Positions 49,027 to 58,391 of a stretch of 64,000 nt of DNA are shown in pieces. The stretch is from Rhodoluna sp. Its GTDB lineage: Bacteria; Actinomycetota; Actinomycetes; Actinomycetales; Microbacteriaceae. The notes under the pieces were generated by a model. That model was not told the DNA's origin. It did not search any database and saw only the letters and a list, made by a program, of their open reading frames with translations. Position numbers and translations under genes: made by a program. How positions within the stretch are numbered: the stretch's first letter is position 1; each line of letters starts with the position of its first letter. The DNA is taken from contig JAHEBZ010000002.1 of the NCBI GenBank assembly GCA_024641985.1, positions 186,001 through 250,000 on the forward strand. Direction: 5' to 3'.

Positions 49027-50373
49027 ATGGCCAAGACAACCTCAGCAGAAACCGTTTCAAAATCTGCGAAGGGTGGTGTCAAAAAGGCCGAAGTCGCTTC
49101 CAAAACCTACATTCTTGACACTTCGGTTTTGCTTTCCGACCCACGTGCGCTCTTCAAATTTAAAGAGCAAGAGGTTGTAATCCCGATCATCGTGATTAAC
49201 GAACTCGAAAAAAAGCGTCACGATCCAGAAATTGGTTATTACGCCAGGCAGGCGCTGCGGCATCTAGACGATTTGAGAACCGAACACGAGCGCCTTGATT
49301 TTCCGATGCAAGTTGGCGATGGCGGCCTGTTGCGAGTTGAGCTAAATCACATCGATCAATCGGTGCTGCCGGCAGGTTTTCAACTCGGAGACAACGACAG
49401 TCGCATTTTGGCCTGCGCCTTCAACCTCGCGCGCGAGGGCAAAGATGTGACCGTAGTCTCAAAAGACCTTCCGATGCGCGTCAAGGCTGCCGCTCTAGGC
49501 ATGGCCGCCGAGGAATACCGAAACGACAACGCAGTTGATTCTGGCTGGACAGGCATCGCAGACATTTCATTAACCGCCGACGAAATGTCGGATCTGTGGG
49601 ACACCGAGATTATTAAGCACAAAGATGTTGCTGGCATGCCCGTTAACACTGGGTTGATAATCAATTCTGAAAGAGGCGCTGCACTGGGCCGAGTTGAAAA
49701 AGGCGGAAAGATCAAGTTGGTGCGCGGTGACCGCGATGTTTTTGGAGTCAAGGGGAGATCTGCCGAGCAGCGGTTAGCCATTGATGTTCTGCTCGATACA
49801 GACATTGGCATTGTTTCGCTTGGTGGTCGTGCCGGAACCGGAAAATCAGCCATGGCGCTTTTGGCTGGATTGGAAACCGTGCTCGAGCGCCGCCAGCACA
49901 AGAAAATCATCGTGTTTAGGCCAATCTTTGCCGTTGGTGGGCAAGAGTTGGGCTATTTGCCTGGCAGCGAAAACGAAAAAATGAACCCATGGGGGCAGGC
50001 AATTTTTGACACACTCGGGGCGCTGGTTTCGAAAGAGGTCGTTGAACACGTTGTCGATCGCGGGTTGCTCGAAATTCTGCCGCTCACCCACATTCGAGGT
50101 CGTTCGTTGCACGATGCCTTTGTGATCGTTGATGAGGCTCAGTCGCTCGAAAGAAACACTCTGTTGACTGTCTTGTCTCGAATTGGGCAGAATGCCAAGG
50201 TTGTGCTCACCCACGATGTGGCCCAGCGCGATAACCTGAGGGTCGGCCGGCACGATGGCGTAGCGGCGGTAATTGAATCGCTAAAGAATCACGAACTCTT
50301 TGCGCACGTCACTCTTATGCGTTCAGAGCGTTCGGCTATTGCCGCGTTAGTGACTGACCTTCTAGACCAATAA
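49027..50373 (+). CDS. phoH2: PhoH2-type protein: PIN RNase domain fused to PhoH ATPase
   Basis: This 448-residue protein has an N-terminal PIN nuclease domain (about 27-165; acidic residues in [12 protein letters not shown] (Asp31), INELEKK and [11 protein letters not shown]) and a C-terminal PhoH NTPase. The latter has Walker [11 protein letters not shown] (about 267-276), [17 protein letters not shown] and Walker [12 protein letters not shown]. PhoH2 of Mycobacterium (Rv1095) is an RNA helicase and RNase. A short upstream antitoxin-like PhoAT gene known in mycobacteria is not seen. AAAGGAG stands before the ATG. Confidence 0.94.
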   Translation: MAKTTSAETVSKSAKGGVKKAEVASKTYILDTSVLLSDPRALFKFKEQEVVIPIIVINELEKKRHDPEIGYYARQALRHLDDLRTEHERLDFPMQVGDGGLLRVELNHIDQSVLPAGFQLGDNDSRILACAFNLAREGKDVTVVSKDLPMRVKAAALGMAAEEYRNDNAVDSGWTGIADISLTADEMSDLWDTEIIKHKDVAGMPVNTGLIINSERGAALGRVEKGGKIKLVRGDRDVFGVKGRSAEQRLAIDVLLDTDIGIVSLGGRAGTGKSAMALLAGLETVLERRQHKKIIVFRPIFAVGGQELGYLPGSENEKMNPWGQAIFDTLGALVSKEVVEHVVDRGLLEILPLTHIRGRSLHDAFVIVDEAQSLERNTLLTVLSRIGQNAKVVLTHDVAQRDNLRVGRHDGVAAVIESLKNHELFAHVTLMRSERSAIAALVTDLLDQ

Positions 50374-50399
50374 AACAAGCGACACTTAACTGGAGTACC

Positions 50400-50792
50400 A
50401 TGGCGCTTATGAATTTTGAGCAGGCCGAACCGGCAATTAAGAAATTGATAAGCGATTATTTTGAGGTGCTTCACTCTCAAGACATGGATTTATTCGACAA
50501 GGTATTTCACAAGGATTCAGTGCTGTATTCGGCTCAAGGTGGCGAGCTATCGATTCGCCCTTATTTGGTTTATCGAGAAGCGGTTGCTAATAGAAAATCG
50601 CCTGCAGAGCTCGGAAACCCTCGCCGTGATCAAGTGTTAATGTTTGATCAAATTTCGCCGACTTTGGCACTGGTTAAGCCTCAACTCGAAATGTTTGGCG
50701 GCGTGATGCAGGACTACTTAAATATTGTTTTCCTCGATGGCCAGTGGTGGGTTATGTCAAAAATGTGGGAGAAGGTTGGCGAGACCGCTTAG
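50400..50792 (+). CDS. NTF2-like (lumazine-binding-2/SnoaL fold) protein
   Basis: This 130-residue single-domain protein has the NTF2-like cone fold pattern: an N-terminal helix pair with DYFEVLHSQDMDLFDKVFHKDSVLYS, then strands, ending DYLNIVFLDGQWWVMSKMWEK. It resembles the Lumazine_bd_2 group of small proteins of unknown ligand. The start ATG has GGAG 6 bases upstream. It follows phoH2 by 26 bp and may be co-transcribed. Confidence 0.8.
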   Translation: MALMNFEQAEPAIKKLISDYFEVLHSQDMDLFDKVFHKDSVLYSAQGGELSIRPYLVYREAVANRKSPAELGNPRRDQVLMFDQISPTLALVKPQLEMFGGVMQDYLNIVFLDGQWWVMSKMWEKVGETA

Positions 50793-50846
50793 CGTGCCTT
50801 GTGTATAACTTCAGCACCTGGTTTTAAACCGCACTAATTTGGGCGC

Positions 50847-51311
50847 ATGGATGAAAGCGTCTTTGCCTGGCTAGGCCCGGTGTATCTGGTGGCCGTATCG
50901 TGGCCGTTGACCAAAATTGATCTTCGAGAACACCGGTTGCCAAATCGTTTGGTGCTTCCAGCATTGCCCATAACGCTGTTGGGCCAGCTGATAGCCGCTT
51001 GGCTTGGCTCGCAGTGGCTAAATTTAGCCATCGCAGTATTTTGCTCTGTTTCGGCTTTCGGCATTGGTTTGTTGGTGAACAGGTTTGCCAACCTTGGCAT
51101 GGGAGACGTAAAACTTATCGCGGCAATCACGCTTGCACTGGCTTGGTTTAACCCATTGGCGCCCTTTATGGCCCTGTTGCTTGGGTTTGTGGTAGCCACG
51201 GTTTTTGTTGTGGCTCAAATTGCGCGCCGCAGGCTCAAAATGGGCTCTAGCGTTGCCCTTGGCCCCTACTTATTAGTTGGGTTTGTTCTCACCCTGGCGG
51301 GTCAGTTTTAG
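50847..51311 (+). CDS. Prepilin peptidase (A24 family), isolated
   Basis: This 154-residue membrane aspartyl protease with about five membrane helices has both catalytic aspartates: Asp in TKIDLREHRLPNRLV (about 23-37) and Asp in NLGMGDVKLIAA (about 83-93). It lacks the N-terminal methyltransferase domain of classical PilD and so resembles the short actinobacterial/CpaA type. No pilin, secretion ATPase or pilus gene lies in this window. TAATTT stands exactly six bases before the ATG. Its last 39 bp overlap the converging ZIP gene. Confidence 0.88.
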   Translation: MDESVFAWLGPVYLVAVSWPLTKIDLREHRLPNRLVLPALPITLLGQLIAAWLGSQWLNLAIAVFCSVSAFGIGLLVNRFANLGMGDVKLIAAITLALAWFNPLAPFMALLLGFVVATVFVVAQIARRRLKMGSSVALGPYLLVGFVLTLAGQF

Positions 51312-51959
51312 GCCATCGGGCACAAGTTCGATCAGGCTGATTGCAACCATTAGCCCAGCCACCACCAACAGCAAGTGTGAATTGATTTCGGCGTTAAGGT
51401 AAGACTGATTTAGCCAGATTGCGCCTGCACCAATCACTTCGCCGATGACCGAAATAAGCACCAGCAAAAAGGCACGGGCCTTGGTGAGGCCCGCGGCGAT
51501 GGCCAATGCGGCAATCGACAGGCCTTCGGGCAAGTTTTGAAGGCCAATTGCCACTGCGGTGGCAACGCCGGTGTTCAAGTTTGCGCTGGCTGCAGCAATC
51601 GAGGCAGTGCCCTCAGGCACATTGTGCAAGGTGAGAGCCACCGTAACCAAGGCGAGCGAAGACATGAGTGTTTCACGCTTATCAGCTAGCCGACTTGCAA
51701 TGAATTTCGTGGCAGCGAAGCCCGCAAAGCCAATCCCAAACCACAAAATTGAGTCTTGCCAACCATAATCAATCGAAAGTGCTGAAGGAATTATTTCTAT
51801 TACAGATGCGGCCAACATCGCGATTGCGGCGACAATAAGTGACCATCCGTTGAACTTTGCCGAGTTGGCATTGCCAAAGGCAACACCAAAGAAGCCGAGA
51901 AGAGTTGCGCAAGCCGCGAAAGTGGCTAACGCAAACCCAACGTCGAACGATCCGTTAAT
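51273..51959 (-). CDS. ZIP-family metal transporter, apparent ATT start
   Basis: This membrane protein of the ZIP family (zinc/iron uptake) has the metal-binding helices LTLHNVPEGTASI (helix 4) and GLQNLPEGLSIAALAI (helix 5), with the typical HNxPEG and QNxPEG. The first in-frame ATG (51818) would give 181 residues and miss helix 1. The frame is open and strongly hydrophobic upstream (FDVGFALATFAACATLLGFF) to a TAA at 51963-51965, without ATG, GTG or TTG. ATT at 51959, preceded by AGCGG, is the likely start, giving 228 residues. It lies 11 bp behind fumC and its end overlaps the converging prepilin peptidase gene by 39 bp. Confidence 0.8.
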   Translation of the reverse strand: MNGSFDVGFALATFAACATLLGFFGVAFGNANSAKFNGWSLIVAAIAMLAASVIEIIPSALSIDYGWQDSILWFGIGFAGFAATKFIASRLADKRETLMSSLALVTVALTLHNVPEGTASIAAASANLNTGVATAVAIGLQNLPEGLSIAALAIAAGLTKARAFLLVLISVIGEVIGAGAIWLNQSYLNAEINSHLLLVVAGLMVAISLIELVPDGLKLTRQGENKPN

Positions 51960-51970
51960 GATTTACCGCT

Positions 51971-53359
51971 TTAGAGACCAGGTCTGGTCATCGACAAAAC
52001 ATCTAGTGCTTTGTCGAGTTGCTCCATGGTGAGTTTGTCTCCGTCAACATAACCCAGCTCGATGGTTGCCTGGCGAACGGTTAGGCCGGCGGCCACTGAG
52101 TGCTTGGCAATCTTGGCAGCGGCCTCGTAGCCAATGTATTTGTTTAGCGGGGTAACGATCGAGGGGCTCGATTCCGCTAACGCGCGGGCGCGCTCTACGT
52201 TAGCCTCAAGGCCGCGAACGGTTTTATCGGCTAGGAGGCGCATCGAGTTAGCTAGCAAGCGAATCGATTCTAGAAGTGAGTTTCCCATTACTGGAATTGC
52301 CACGTTAAGTTCAAAGTTTCCGGTTGCTCCGGCCCAGGCCACGGTTGCGTCGTTGCCAATAACTCGTGCGCAAACCATCATGACGGCCTCGGGAACAACT
52401 GGGTTAACCTTGCCAGGCATGATCGACGAACCAGGTTGAAGATCTGGAATGTGCAGCTCGGCTATGCCGGCATTCGGGCCAGAGCCCATCCAGCGAAGAT
52501 CGTTGTTGATTTTGGTTAGTGAAACCGCCAGCACGCGCAGTGCGCCAGAGGCCTCGACAAGTGCATCGCGAGCACCCTGTGCCTCGAAGTGATCGCGGGC
52601 TTCGGTAATCGGAAGACCGGTCTCGGCGGCGAGCAAACGAATAACCTCTTGCGGGAACCCCTTAGGCGTGTTGATGCCGGTTCCTACTGCTGTGCCACCA
52701 AGTGGCACCTCGGCGGTGCGGCCAATGGTCGATTGAACACGCTCGATTGCATAGCGAATTTGTGCGGCATAGCCACCAAACTCTTGACCCAAAGTGACCG
52801 GAGTTGCATCCATCAGGTGAGTGCGCCCGGCCTTAACCACGGTCTTCCAGAGTTCTTTCTTTTCTTCTAACGAGATGGCTAGGTAATCAAGGGCCGGAAG
52901 CAAGTCGTTGATGAGAGCAGCGGTAACCGCAACGTGCACCGAAGTAGGAAAAACGTCGTTGGATGACTGCGATGCATTGACGTGGTCGTTTGGGTGAACC
53001 GGTGAGCCCAGCAGATTTGAGGCCAGCGTTGCCAATACCTCGTTCATGTTCATGTTTGACGAAGTGCCAGAGCCGGTCTGAAAGATGTCTACCGGAAATT
53101 CACCATCGTGTTGCCCTGAGATCACGGCGTCGGCGGCCGAAGCAATCGAATCAGCTATCTCGGTTGTTAAAACACCAAGCTTTGCGTTTGCCTGCGCGGC
53201 GGCCTTTTTAATTTGAGCCAATGCGGCAATGTGAGCGCGTTCGAGAGTTGTTCCTGAAATCGGAAAATTCTCGACGGCGCGTTGAGTTTGCGCGCGGTAA
53301 AGGGCCTTTGCCGGTACTTTAACTTCGCCCATGGTGTCGTGTTCGATGCGGTATTCCAC
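51971..53359 (-). CDS. fumC: Fumarate hydratase class II
   Basis: This TCA-cycle enzyme hydrates fumarate to malate. The 462-residue homotetrameric-type protein shows the active-site stretches [16 protein letters not shown] (about 94-109), [31 protein letters not shown] (catalytic His) and the superfamily signature [15 protein letters not shown] (mobile loop with the catalytic Ser). It needs no iron-sulphur cluster. The ZIP gene follows closely on the same strand. A carbonic anhydrase gene precedes it by 41 bp on the same strand. Confidence 0.97.
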   Translation of the reverse strand: MEYRIEHDTMGEVKVPAKALYRAQTQRAVENFPISGTTLERAHIAALAQIKKAAAQANAKLGVLTTEIADSIASAADAVISGQHDGEFPVDIFQTGSGTSSNMNMNEVLATLASNLLGSPVHPNDHVNASQSSNDVFPTSVHVAVTAALINDLLPALDYLAISLEEKKELWKTVVKAGRTHLMDATPVTLGQEFGGYAAQIRYAIERVQSTIGRTAEVPLGGTAVGTGINTPKGFPQEVIRLLAAETGLPITEARDHFEAQGARDALVEASGALRVLAVSLTKINNDLRWMGSGPNAGIAELHIPDLQPGSSIMPGKVNPVVPEAVMMVCARVIGNDATVAWAGATGNFELNVAIPVMGNSLLESIRLLANSMRLLADKTVRGLEANVERARALAESSPSIVTPLNKYIGYEAAAKIAKHSVAAGLTVRQATIELGYVDGDKLTMEQLDKALDVLSMTRPGL

Positions 53360-53400
53360 GTTGAATTTCCTTTGATCTTGGAGTTTGGATTGTTGAAAAA

Positions 53401-54024
53401 TTAGTTGATGTCGCCGACGGTGACAATTGGGCGCACTTCGCCAAGGGTTAGCTTGTAGTTTGCGCCTACAACTGCCAATTTACCTGCTTTAACCGCGGCC
53501 GCAATGAGTGTGCTTCGGGTTAGCAGTTCGTTGATAGTGTCTTGAATGTGCAATTCGGTTATGTCATCGATGTCGTGTTTGCCAGCTTTGTTTGCGGCCT
53601 CGACCGTAGGTCGGATTCGTTCGACTAGGTTGTGAATGAACTCACCCTGAGAGTTTAGGTTGCCCTGTGTCGAGTCGATGGTGGCCCTGATGGCTCCGCA
53701 CTCGTCGTGCCCGAGCACCAGAATTACGGGCACCCCCAGAACCTCGACGGCATATTCGAGTGAACCTAGAATCGTTTCGGCAATAACCTGCCCTGCGTTT
53801 CGAACTACGAATAAATCACCAAGACCCACATCAAAGATAATTTCGGCTGAAAGGCGTGAATCTGCGCAGCCAAACAGTGCTGCAAAAGGGCGCTGCTTTT
53901 CGGCCAGCATTTCACGGTGATCGATGTCTTGCCTAGGGTGGGCAAGGTGGCCAGAAACAAATCGTTTGTTGCCATCCACCATGGCCTGCCAAGCGTCGCG
54001 AGGGTTTTGAGGGCGCGAACTCAT
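53401..54024 (-). CDS. Beta-class carbonic anhydrase
   Basis: This zinc enzyme interconverts CO2 and bicarbonate. The 207-residue protein has the zinc ligands Cys53, His106 and Cys109 and the catalytic dyad Asp55-Arg57 in [12 protein letters not shown] and LGHDECGAI, and the typical VVRNAGQV. The sequence is of the Actinobacteria/SulP-linked cluster, but no transporter is adjacent. Its ATG overlaps the DUF4245 stop (ATGA), so the two are translationally coupled. Confidence 0.94.
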   Translation of the reverse strand: MSSRPQNPRDAWQAMVDGNKRFVSGHLAHPRQDIDHREMLAEKQRPFAALFGCADSRLSAEIIFDVGLGDLFVVRNAGQVIAETILGSLEYAVEVLGVPVILVLGHDECGAIRATIDSTQGNLNSQGEFIHNLVERIRPTVEAANKAGKHDIDDITELHIQDTINELLTRSTLIAAAVKAGKLAVVGANYKLTLGEVRPIVTVGDIN

Positions 54025-54614
54025 CGGCTCAGTTCGGTCTCAATAGTGGCAGCCAGAGCCCCAAATTCGGCTTCGGTGGCAGAACCTGTCAGAGCAACTG
54101 CGTTTCCGTCTAGCTCCAATATCCAGAGGGTTTTTTCGCCCTCAGAGCCTTCGGCAAGAGCCCATTTTGCCCAGGATTCGTATCCGATTTTCGACTCGGT
54201 GTTTGGCACGTGGTTTTTGCTAAGCAGCGCTATCCAGGTTGGGTTGGTGTCAAATGCTTGAGTCATGCCGATCCACTGGTTTTTTGGGCCAACAAAACCT
54301 ACCTTCCAGTAGGCGACATTGTCGGTTGGGTTGGCAACCCAATTTGTGCGGTTGGCCCACCAACCCTGAGGTAGCTCGGGAGCAAGAATTTGTTGGCCGC
54401 TGGCAGAACTAGCTGCCGCGGCGGCTGCTTTGTAGTCGACAGGTTGAATGCGGTTGCTGTCGTCGCGGGGAACAATCAAGACAATTGCGAGCACCAAACC
54501 CAAGCACGCGATCAAAGACAAAACCAAGTTGCGCAAAGTTTGTTTTGCGCGGTGTTTTGCTGCCGAGTCTTCGCTCAACCTAGTTGGCCTCAGCCTTCTT
54601 GTTTTTGACTGCAT
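54021..54614 (-). CDS. DUF4245 family membrane-anchored protein
   Basis: This protein of about 197 residues is of the actinobacterial DUF4245 family (like Rv1100). It has a basic N-terminus, one membrane helix (about 29-48), then an extracytoplasmic domain with LPQGWWANRTNW and VGFVGPKNQWIGMTQAF; the function is unknown. The start is uncertain: ATG 54614 lies inside xseB (35-bp overlap); ATG 54617 and a TTG at 54578, one base after the xseB stop, are alternatives. Its stop overlaps the carbonic anhydrase start by 4 bases. Confidence 0.85.
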   Translation of the reverse strand: MQSKTRRLRPTRLSEDSAAKHRAKQTLRNLVLSLIACLGLVLAIVLIVPRDDSNRIQPVDYKAAAAAASSASGQQILAPELPQGWWANRTNWVANPTDNVAYWKVGFVGPKNQWIGMTQAFDTNPTWIALLSKNHVPNTESKIGYESWAKWALAEGSEGEKTLWILELDGNAVALTGSATEAEFGALAATIETELSR

Positions 54615-54822
54615 CATCGAGGCGTTTGCGTGCACCGCTCAGCCACTTTTCGCACTGGGTTGCCAGTGCTTCGCCGCGCTCCCAAAGGCCAAGCGATTGC
54701 TCTAACGAAACCGAGCCGGCCTCTAGCTCTGCAACAACTTTGATCAGTTCGTCTCGGGCCTGCTCGTAGTTCATTTCGGCCACATCTGCATTAGCCTTGG
54801 CGGCTGCCTTTTCTGCGCTCAT
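54580..54822 (-). CDS. xseB: Exodeoxyribonuclease VII small subunit
   Basis: This 80-residue helical protein pairs with XseA to form exonuclease VII, which degrades single-stranded DNA. It has the family core YEQARDELIKVVAELEAGSVSLEQSLGLWERGEAL. It begins at ATG 54822. A TAGACT (complement of 54833-54838) ten bases upstream could be its own -10 with a very short leader. A hairpin separates it from xseA. DUF4245 overlaps its end. Confidence 0.95.
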   Translation of the reverse strand: MSAEKAAAKANADVAEMNYEQARDELIKVVAELEAGSVSLEQSLGLWERGEALATQCEKWLSGARKRLDDAVKNKKAEAN

Positions 54823-54849
54823 TATGTCTTTCAGTCTAATTTATTGCCG

Positions 54850-54872
54850 CTAGCCCGAAGGTTTCGGGCTAG
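54850..54872 (-). terminator. Hairpin between xseA and xseB
   Basis: CTAGCCCGAA (54850-54859) pairs perfectly with TTCGGGCTAG (54863-54872) around a 3-base loop. In the direction of the operon (minus strand) no T-run follows, so it is more likely an attenuator or processing site than a full terminator. Confidence 0.5.
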
Positions 54873-54879
54873 TAAATCT

Positions 54880-56097
54880 TTAATCGGCGGTTGCCGAAAT
54901 TTCGCCTTTGGCTAGACGAACTCGAAGTTTTTGGCCTTGCTTAACTTTGCTGCCGTCGGCAATTACTCTGCCGGATTCGTCTCGAACCACCGAATAGCCG
55001 CGATCGAGAGTTGATTGAGGAGATAGTGACCGAACCTGTTGTTTTAGGTGGTTTAACTGCATGCCCTCGCGTTCGAGCACAATGCCTAGATTGGCTCGAA
55101 TGCTGGCTAGCCAACGATCTAGATCGAGTTGCTTGTCGTTGATGAAGGTAAACGGGTTGGCCAAAATTGGGCGACTGCGAATTTGCTCGATCATGGCTGC
55201 CTGATTGCTCACATGGCCGTCAATCTTCATGAATATGCGTTGGCTGAGTTGGGCTAATTTGTGACGCTCGTCTTCGACATCAGGAACCACCCGCTTGGCG
55301 GCATCGGTTGGGGTTGAAGCTCGAAGGTCGGCAACCTCGTCGAGCAAAGGCCTGTCGGCCTCGTGGCCAATTGCCGACACAATTGGCGAGGTTGCGGCGG
55401 CGGCGGCGCGCACGAGGGCTTCATCGCTGAATGCGATTAGGTCTAGAAACGAACCTCCGCCTCTGGCAATGATTATTACGTCTACTTCGGGGTCTTGGTC
55501 GAGTTCTTTGATGGCCGCGACCACCTCGATGGCCGCTTTGTCGCCCTGAACCAAGGTGTGAATAACGCGAAAAGACACGTCGGGCCAGCGAAGCTTGGCA
55601 TTTTGCAGAACATCTTTTTCGGCATCCGAGTTTTTGCCTGTAATTAGGCCAATTTTGTTGGGCAGAAAGGGCAGCGCCTTTTTGCGATCAGGCGAGCTGA
55701 GACCCTCGGTGGCCAGCTGCAGCCGAAGCCTTTCGATGCGCTCTAGCAGTTCGCCAAGGCCAACCTTGCGCATCTCGACAACCTGCATGGTGAGCTTGCC
55801 GCCCTTTGGCCAAAATGCGGGTTTGATGAGGGCAAGAACTCGATCGCCTTGTTTTAGATCCGCCGAAATTTTGGCAACGCTCCAAGAGTGAATCGAAACG
55901 CTGTTCTCTTGTTGCAAATCGCGAAGCTCGCCGAACATGTTGCTTGCACCAAGTTTGATAGAGGCAAGTTCGCCCTCAATCCAGAGGTAGCCAAGGCGTT
56001 CGATCCAGTCTTTTAAAGTTGCCGAAAGCCTTGAAACCGGCCAAGGGCTAAGTTCGGAAGAAACCTTGGAATCGCCTGCGGTTTCAAACTCGCTCAT
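54880..56097 (-). CDS. xseA: Exodeoxyribonuclease VII large subunit
   Basis: The catalytic subunit of exonuclease VII. The 405-residue protein has an N-terminal OB-fold (about 15-110; WIEGELASIK), the catalytic region with IGLITGKNSDAEKDVLQNA, IIIARGGGSFLDLIAFSDE and PIVSAIGHEADRPLLDEVADLRASTPTDAA, and a C-terminal coiled coil. I use the ATG at 56097, preceded by GGAGG at 5 bases; a start 7 codons upstream is open but has no ribosome site. It is divergent from ispH. Confidence 0.95.
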   Translation of the reverse strand: MSEFETAGDSKVSSELSPWPVSRLSATLKDWIERLGYLWIEGELASIKLGASNMFGELRDLQQENSVSIHSWSVAKISADLKQGDRVLALIKPAFWPKGGKLTMQVVEMRKVGLGELLERIERLRLQLATEGLSSPDRKKALPFLPNKIGLITGKNSDAEKDVLQNAKLRWPDVSFRVIHTLVQGDKAAIEVVAAIKELDQDPEVDVIIIARGGGSFLDLIAFSDEALVRAAAAATSPIVSAIGHEADRPLLDEVADLRASTPTDAAKRVVPDVEDERHKLAQLSQRIFMKIDGHVSNQAAMIEQIRSRPILANPFTFINDKQLDLDRWLASIRANLGIVLEREGMQLNHLKQQVRSLSPQSTLDRGYSVVRDESGRVIADGSKVKQGQKLRVRLAKGEISATAD

Positions 56098-56153
56098 GGG
56101 CCCTCCGGTTTCGGCCACCGCAATCCTTCAAATGACGCGTTTATCATTGAGGG

Positions 56154-57185
56154 GTGACTGAAATCAAGGATACCGCGACCGAACGACAATCAGCCGTGGC
56201 TGTGCCGCTTGGCAAGAAGGTTTTGCTTGCCGCACCCCGAGGATATTGTGCCGGTGTTGACCGTGCAGTTATTGCCGTCGAGAAGGCTCTTGACCATTAC
56301 GGCTCACCTGTTTATGTGCGCAAGCAAATTGTGCACAACAAACATGTGGTGTCTTCGCTCGAAAAGCGCGGGGCAATCTTCGTTGACGAGGTAGACGATG
56401 TGCCAACCGGTGCGGTTCTGGTGTTTTCGGCCCATGGCGTTTCGCCGGCTGTGGTGGCCGCCGCCGAAGCCCGTGGCCTAAACACCATCGATGCCACCTG
56501 CCCTTTGGTAACTAAAGTTCACCGCGAGGTTCAGCGATTTGCGGCCGAAGATTACGATATTTTGCTGATTGGTCACGAAGGCCATGAAGAGGTTGAAGGC
56601 ACGGCCGGCGAGGCCCCCGATGTCGTTCAAATCATCGACAAGGATGATTCGATCGCCGCCGCTACAGTGCGCGACCCAAAGAAGCTGATTTGGCTTTCGC
56701 AAACCACTCTTTCGGTAGACGAAACCATGGAAACGGTTTTGAAGCTACGCGAAAAGCACCCAACCCTGCAAAACCCGCCGAGTGACGACATTTGCTATGC
56801 CACTCAAAACCGCCAGGTTGCAATCAAAAAGGTTGGCGAAGGTTCAGATTTGGTCATTGTGGTGGGTTCTTCGAACTCTTCTAACACCGTTCGGCTTGTC
56901 GAGGTTGCACTCGAAGCCGGGGCCAAAGCGGCATACCGAGTTGATTTTGCCAGCGAGATCGATGAGGCCTGGTTTGAAGGTGTTGAGACAGTTGGTGTAT
57001 CTTCGGGGGCATCGGTGCCAGAAGAGTTGGTGGATGACGTGCTTAACCACTTGGCTGCACGCGGCTATGGAGATGTGCGAACGGTGCAAACTGCCGAAGA
57101 AGACGTGCAGTTTTCACTGCCTGCCGAGTTGCGCAAAGAACTGAAAGCGGCAGGCACGGATGTGAGCAACAAAATCAGGCGCTAA
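56154..57185 (+). CDS. ispH: 4-hydroxy-3-methylbut-2-enyl diphosphate reductase
   Basis: This [4Fe-4S] enzyme is the last step of the MEP pathway to isopentenyl and dimethylallyl diphosphate. The three cluster cysteines are visible: Cys32 ([12 protein letters not shown]), Cys116 ([12 protein letters not shown]) and Cys214 ([10 protein letters not shown]). [10 protein letters not shown] and the [12 protein letters not shown] segment bind the substrate. It starts at GTG 56154 with TATCAT exactly six bases upstream, a leaderless pattern. A terminator follows (57215-57252). Confidence 0.97.
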   Translation: MTEIKDTATERQSAVAVPLGKKVLLAAPRGYCAGVDRAVIAVEKALDHYGSPVYVRKQIVHNKHVVSSLEKRGAIFVDEVDDVPTGAVLVFSAHGVSPAVVAAAEARGLNTIDATCPLVTKVHREVQRFAAEDYDILLIGHEGHEEVEGTAGEAPDVVQIIDKDDSIAAATVRDPKKLIWLSQTTLSVDETMETVLKLREKHPTLQNPPSDDICYATQNRQVAIKKVGEGSDLVIVVGSSNSSNTVRLVEVALEAGAKAAYRVDFASEIDEAWFEGVETVGVSSGASVPEELVDDVLNHLAARGYGDVRTVQTAEEDVQFSLPAELRKELKAAGTDVSNKIRR

Positions 57186-57214
57186 CCCAGTTGTGCCTAC
57201 GCAAATTTATGCAT

Positions 57215-57252
57215 AAAAAACTCGACCCCGCCTAGACGGGGCCGAGTTTTTT
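57215..57252. terminator. Bidirectional intrinsic terminator between ispH and fbaA
   Basis: AAAAAACTCGACCCCG (57215-57230) pairs with CGGGGCCGAGTTTTTT (57237-57252, one A-C mismatch). It serves both converging genes. Confidence 0.92.
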
Positions 57253-57261
57253 GTTGAGCTA

Positions 57262-58284
57262 TTAGCCCTGAGATTTGCCTGCTGAACCCAGCTGTGCAGC
57301 TGCCTCAACCACGCGAGCGGCCATGCCTGCCTCGCCAATCTTGCCCCAAGCGCGAGGGTCGTAGTGCTTCTTGTTGCCCACTTCGCCATCGATCTTTAGA
57401 ACGCCGTCGTAGTTGGCCAACATGTGGCCAGCAATTGGGCGAGTGAAAGCATATTGAAGGTCGGTGTCAATGTTCATCTTGATAACACCGTGTGAAACTG
57501 CGTCGGCAATTTCTTGGTCGGTTGAGCCTGAACCACCGTGGAAAACTAGATCGAACGGCTTGTCAACGCCATACTTAGCGCCAACGGCTGCCTGAATTTC
57601 GCCAAGCAGTTCAGGGCGAAGTTTTACGTTGCCTGGCTTGTATACGCCGTGCACGTTGCCGAAAGTAAGCGCAACCATGTAGCGACCGTTCTCGCCAAGG
57701 CCTAGTGCCTCAGCGGTTAGCAGGCCATCTTGAGGGGTGGTGTAAAGGTGCTCACCCATGCCGCCCTCAACGCCGTCTTCTTCGCCGCCAACAACGCCAA
57801 CTTCGATTTCAAGAACCGCACCGATGTTTCTGGTTAGCGCCAGCATCTCTTTGGCAATGATTAGGTTTTCGCCCATTGGCACAGCCGAGCCATCCCACAT
57901 GTGCGAGTTGAAAAGTGGGTCTTGGCCGGCCTTAACGCGCTCTTGCGACATGGCAATTAGCGGGCGCACAAACTCATCGAGCTGGTGCTTGGCGCAGTGG
58001 TCGGTGTGAAGAGCCACGGTGACGCCATAGTTCTTTGCTGCTTCGCGTGCGAAGGCAGCCATCGCTGCGGCACCAGATGCCATCTTCTTGATGGTTGGGC
58101 CAGACCAGTAGTCGCCTCCACCGGTGGTTACCTGAATGATGCCGTCAGAACCGGCCTCGGCAAGACCTGCCAGAGCGGCGTTTAGAGTTTGTGAGCTAGA
58201 AACGTTGATGGCCGGGTAGGCGAAGCCACCCTTTTTTGCGCGGTCAAGCATTTCTAGGTATTGGTCTGGTGATGCTACAGGCAT
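57262..58284 (-). CDS. fbaA: Fructose-bisphosphate aldolase class II
   Basis: This zinc-dependent aldolase of glycolysis and gluconeogenesis interconverts fructose-1,6-bisphosphate with DHAP and G3P. The 340-residue protein has the catalytic/zinc region VALHTDHCAKHQLDEF (about 91-106), EIEVGVVGGEEDGVEG, ALTFGNVHGVYKPG (zinc His) and LVFHGGSGSTDQEI with KMNIDTDLQYAF. It starts at ATG 58284 with AGGAG upstream. It is divergent from glpX (107-bp gap). Confidence 0.97.
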   Translation of the reverse strand: MPVASPDQYLEMLDRAKKGGFAYPAINVSSSQTLNAALAGLAEAGSDGIIQVTTGGGDYWSGPTIKKMASGAAAMAAFAREAAKNYGVTVALHTDHCAKHQLDEFVRPLIAMSQERVKAGQDPLFNSHMWDGSAVPMGENLIIAKEMLALTRNIGAVLEIEVGVVGGEEDGVEGGMGEHLYTTPQDGLLTAEALGLGENGRYMVALTFGNVHGVYKPGNVKLRPELLGEIQAAVGAKYGVDKPFDLVFHGGSGSTDQEIADAVSHGVIKMNIDTDLQYAFTRPIAGHMLANYDGVLKIDGEVGNKKHYDPRAWGKIGEAGMAARVVEAAAQLGSAGKSQG

Positions 58285-58391
58285 AGCAATTCTCCTAATT
58301 AGTTGGGCGTTTAGGCGACTCCGTCGGCGACTTACCTATGATGTTAGCAAGGATGCGGGTTGCTCCGCCTGAAGGCTGCACGAAAGGCCAC

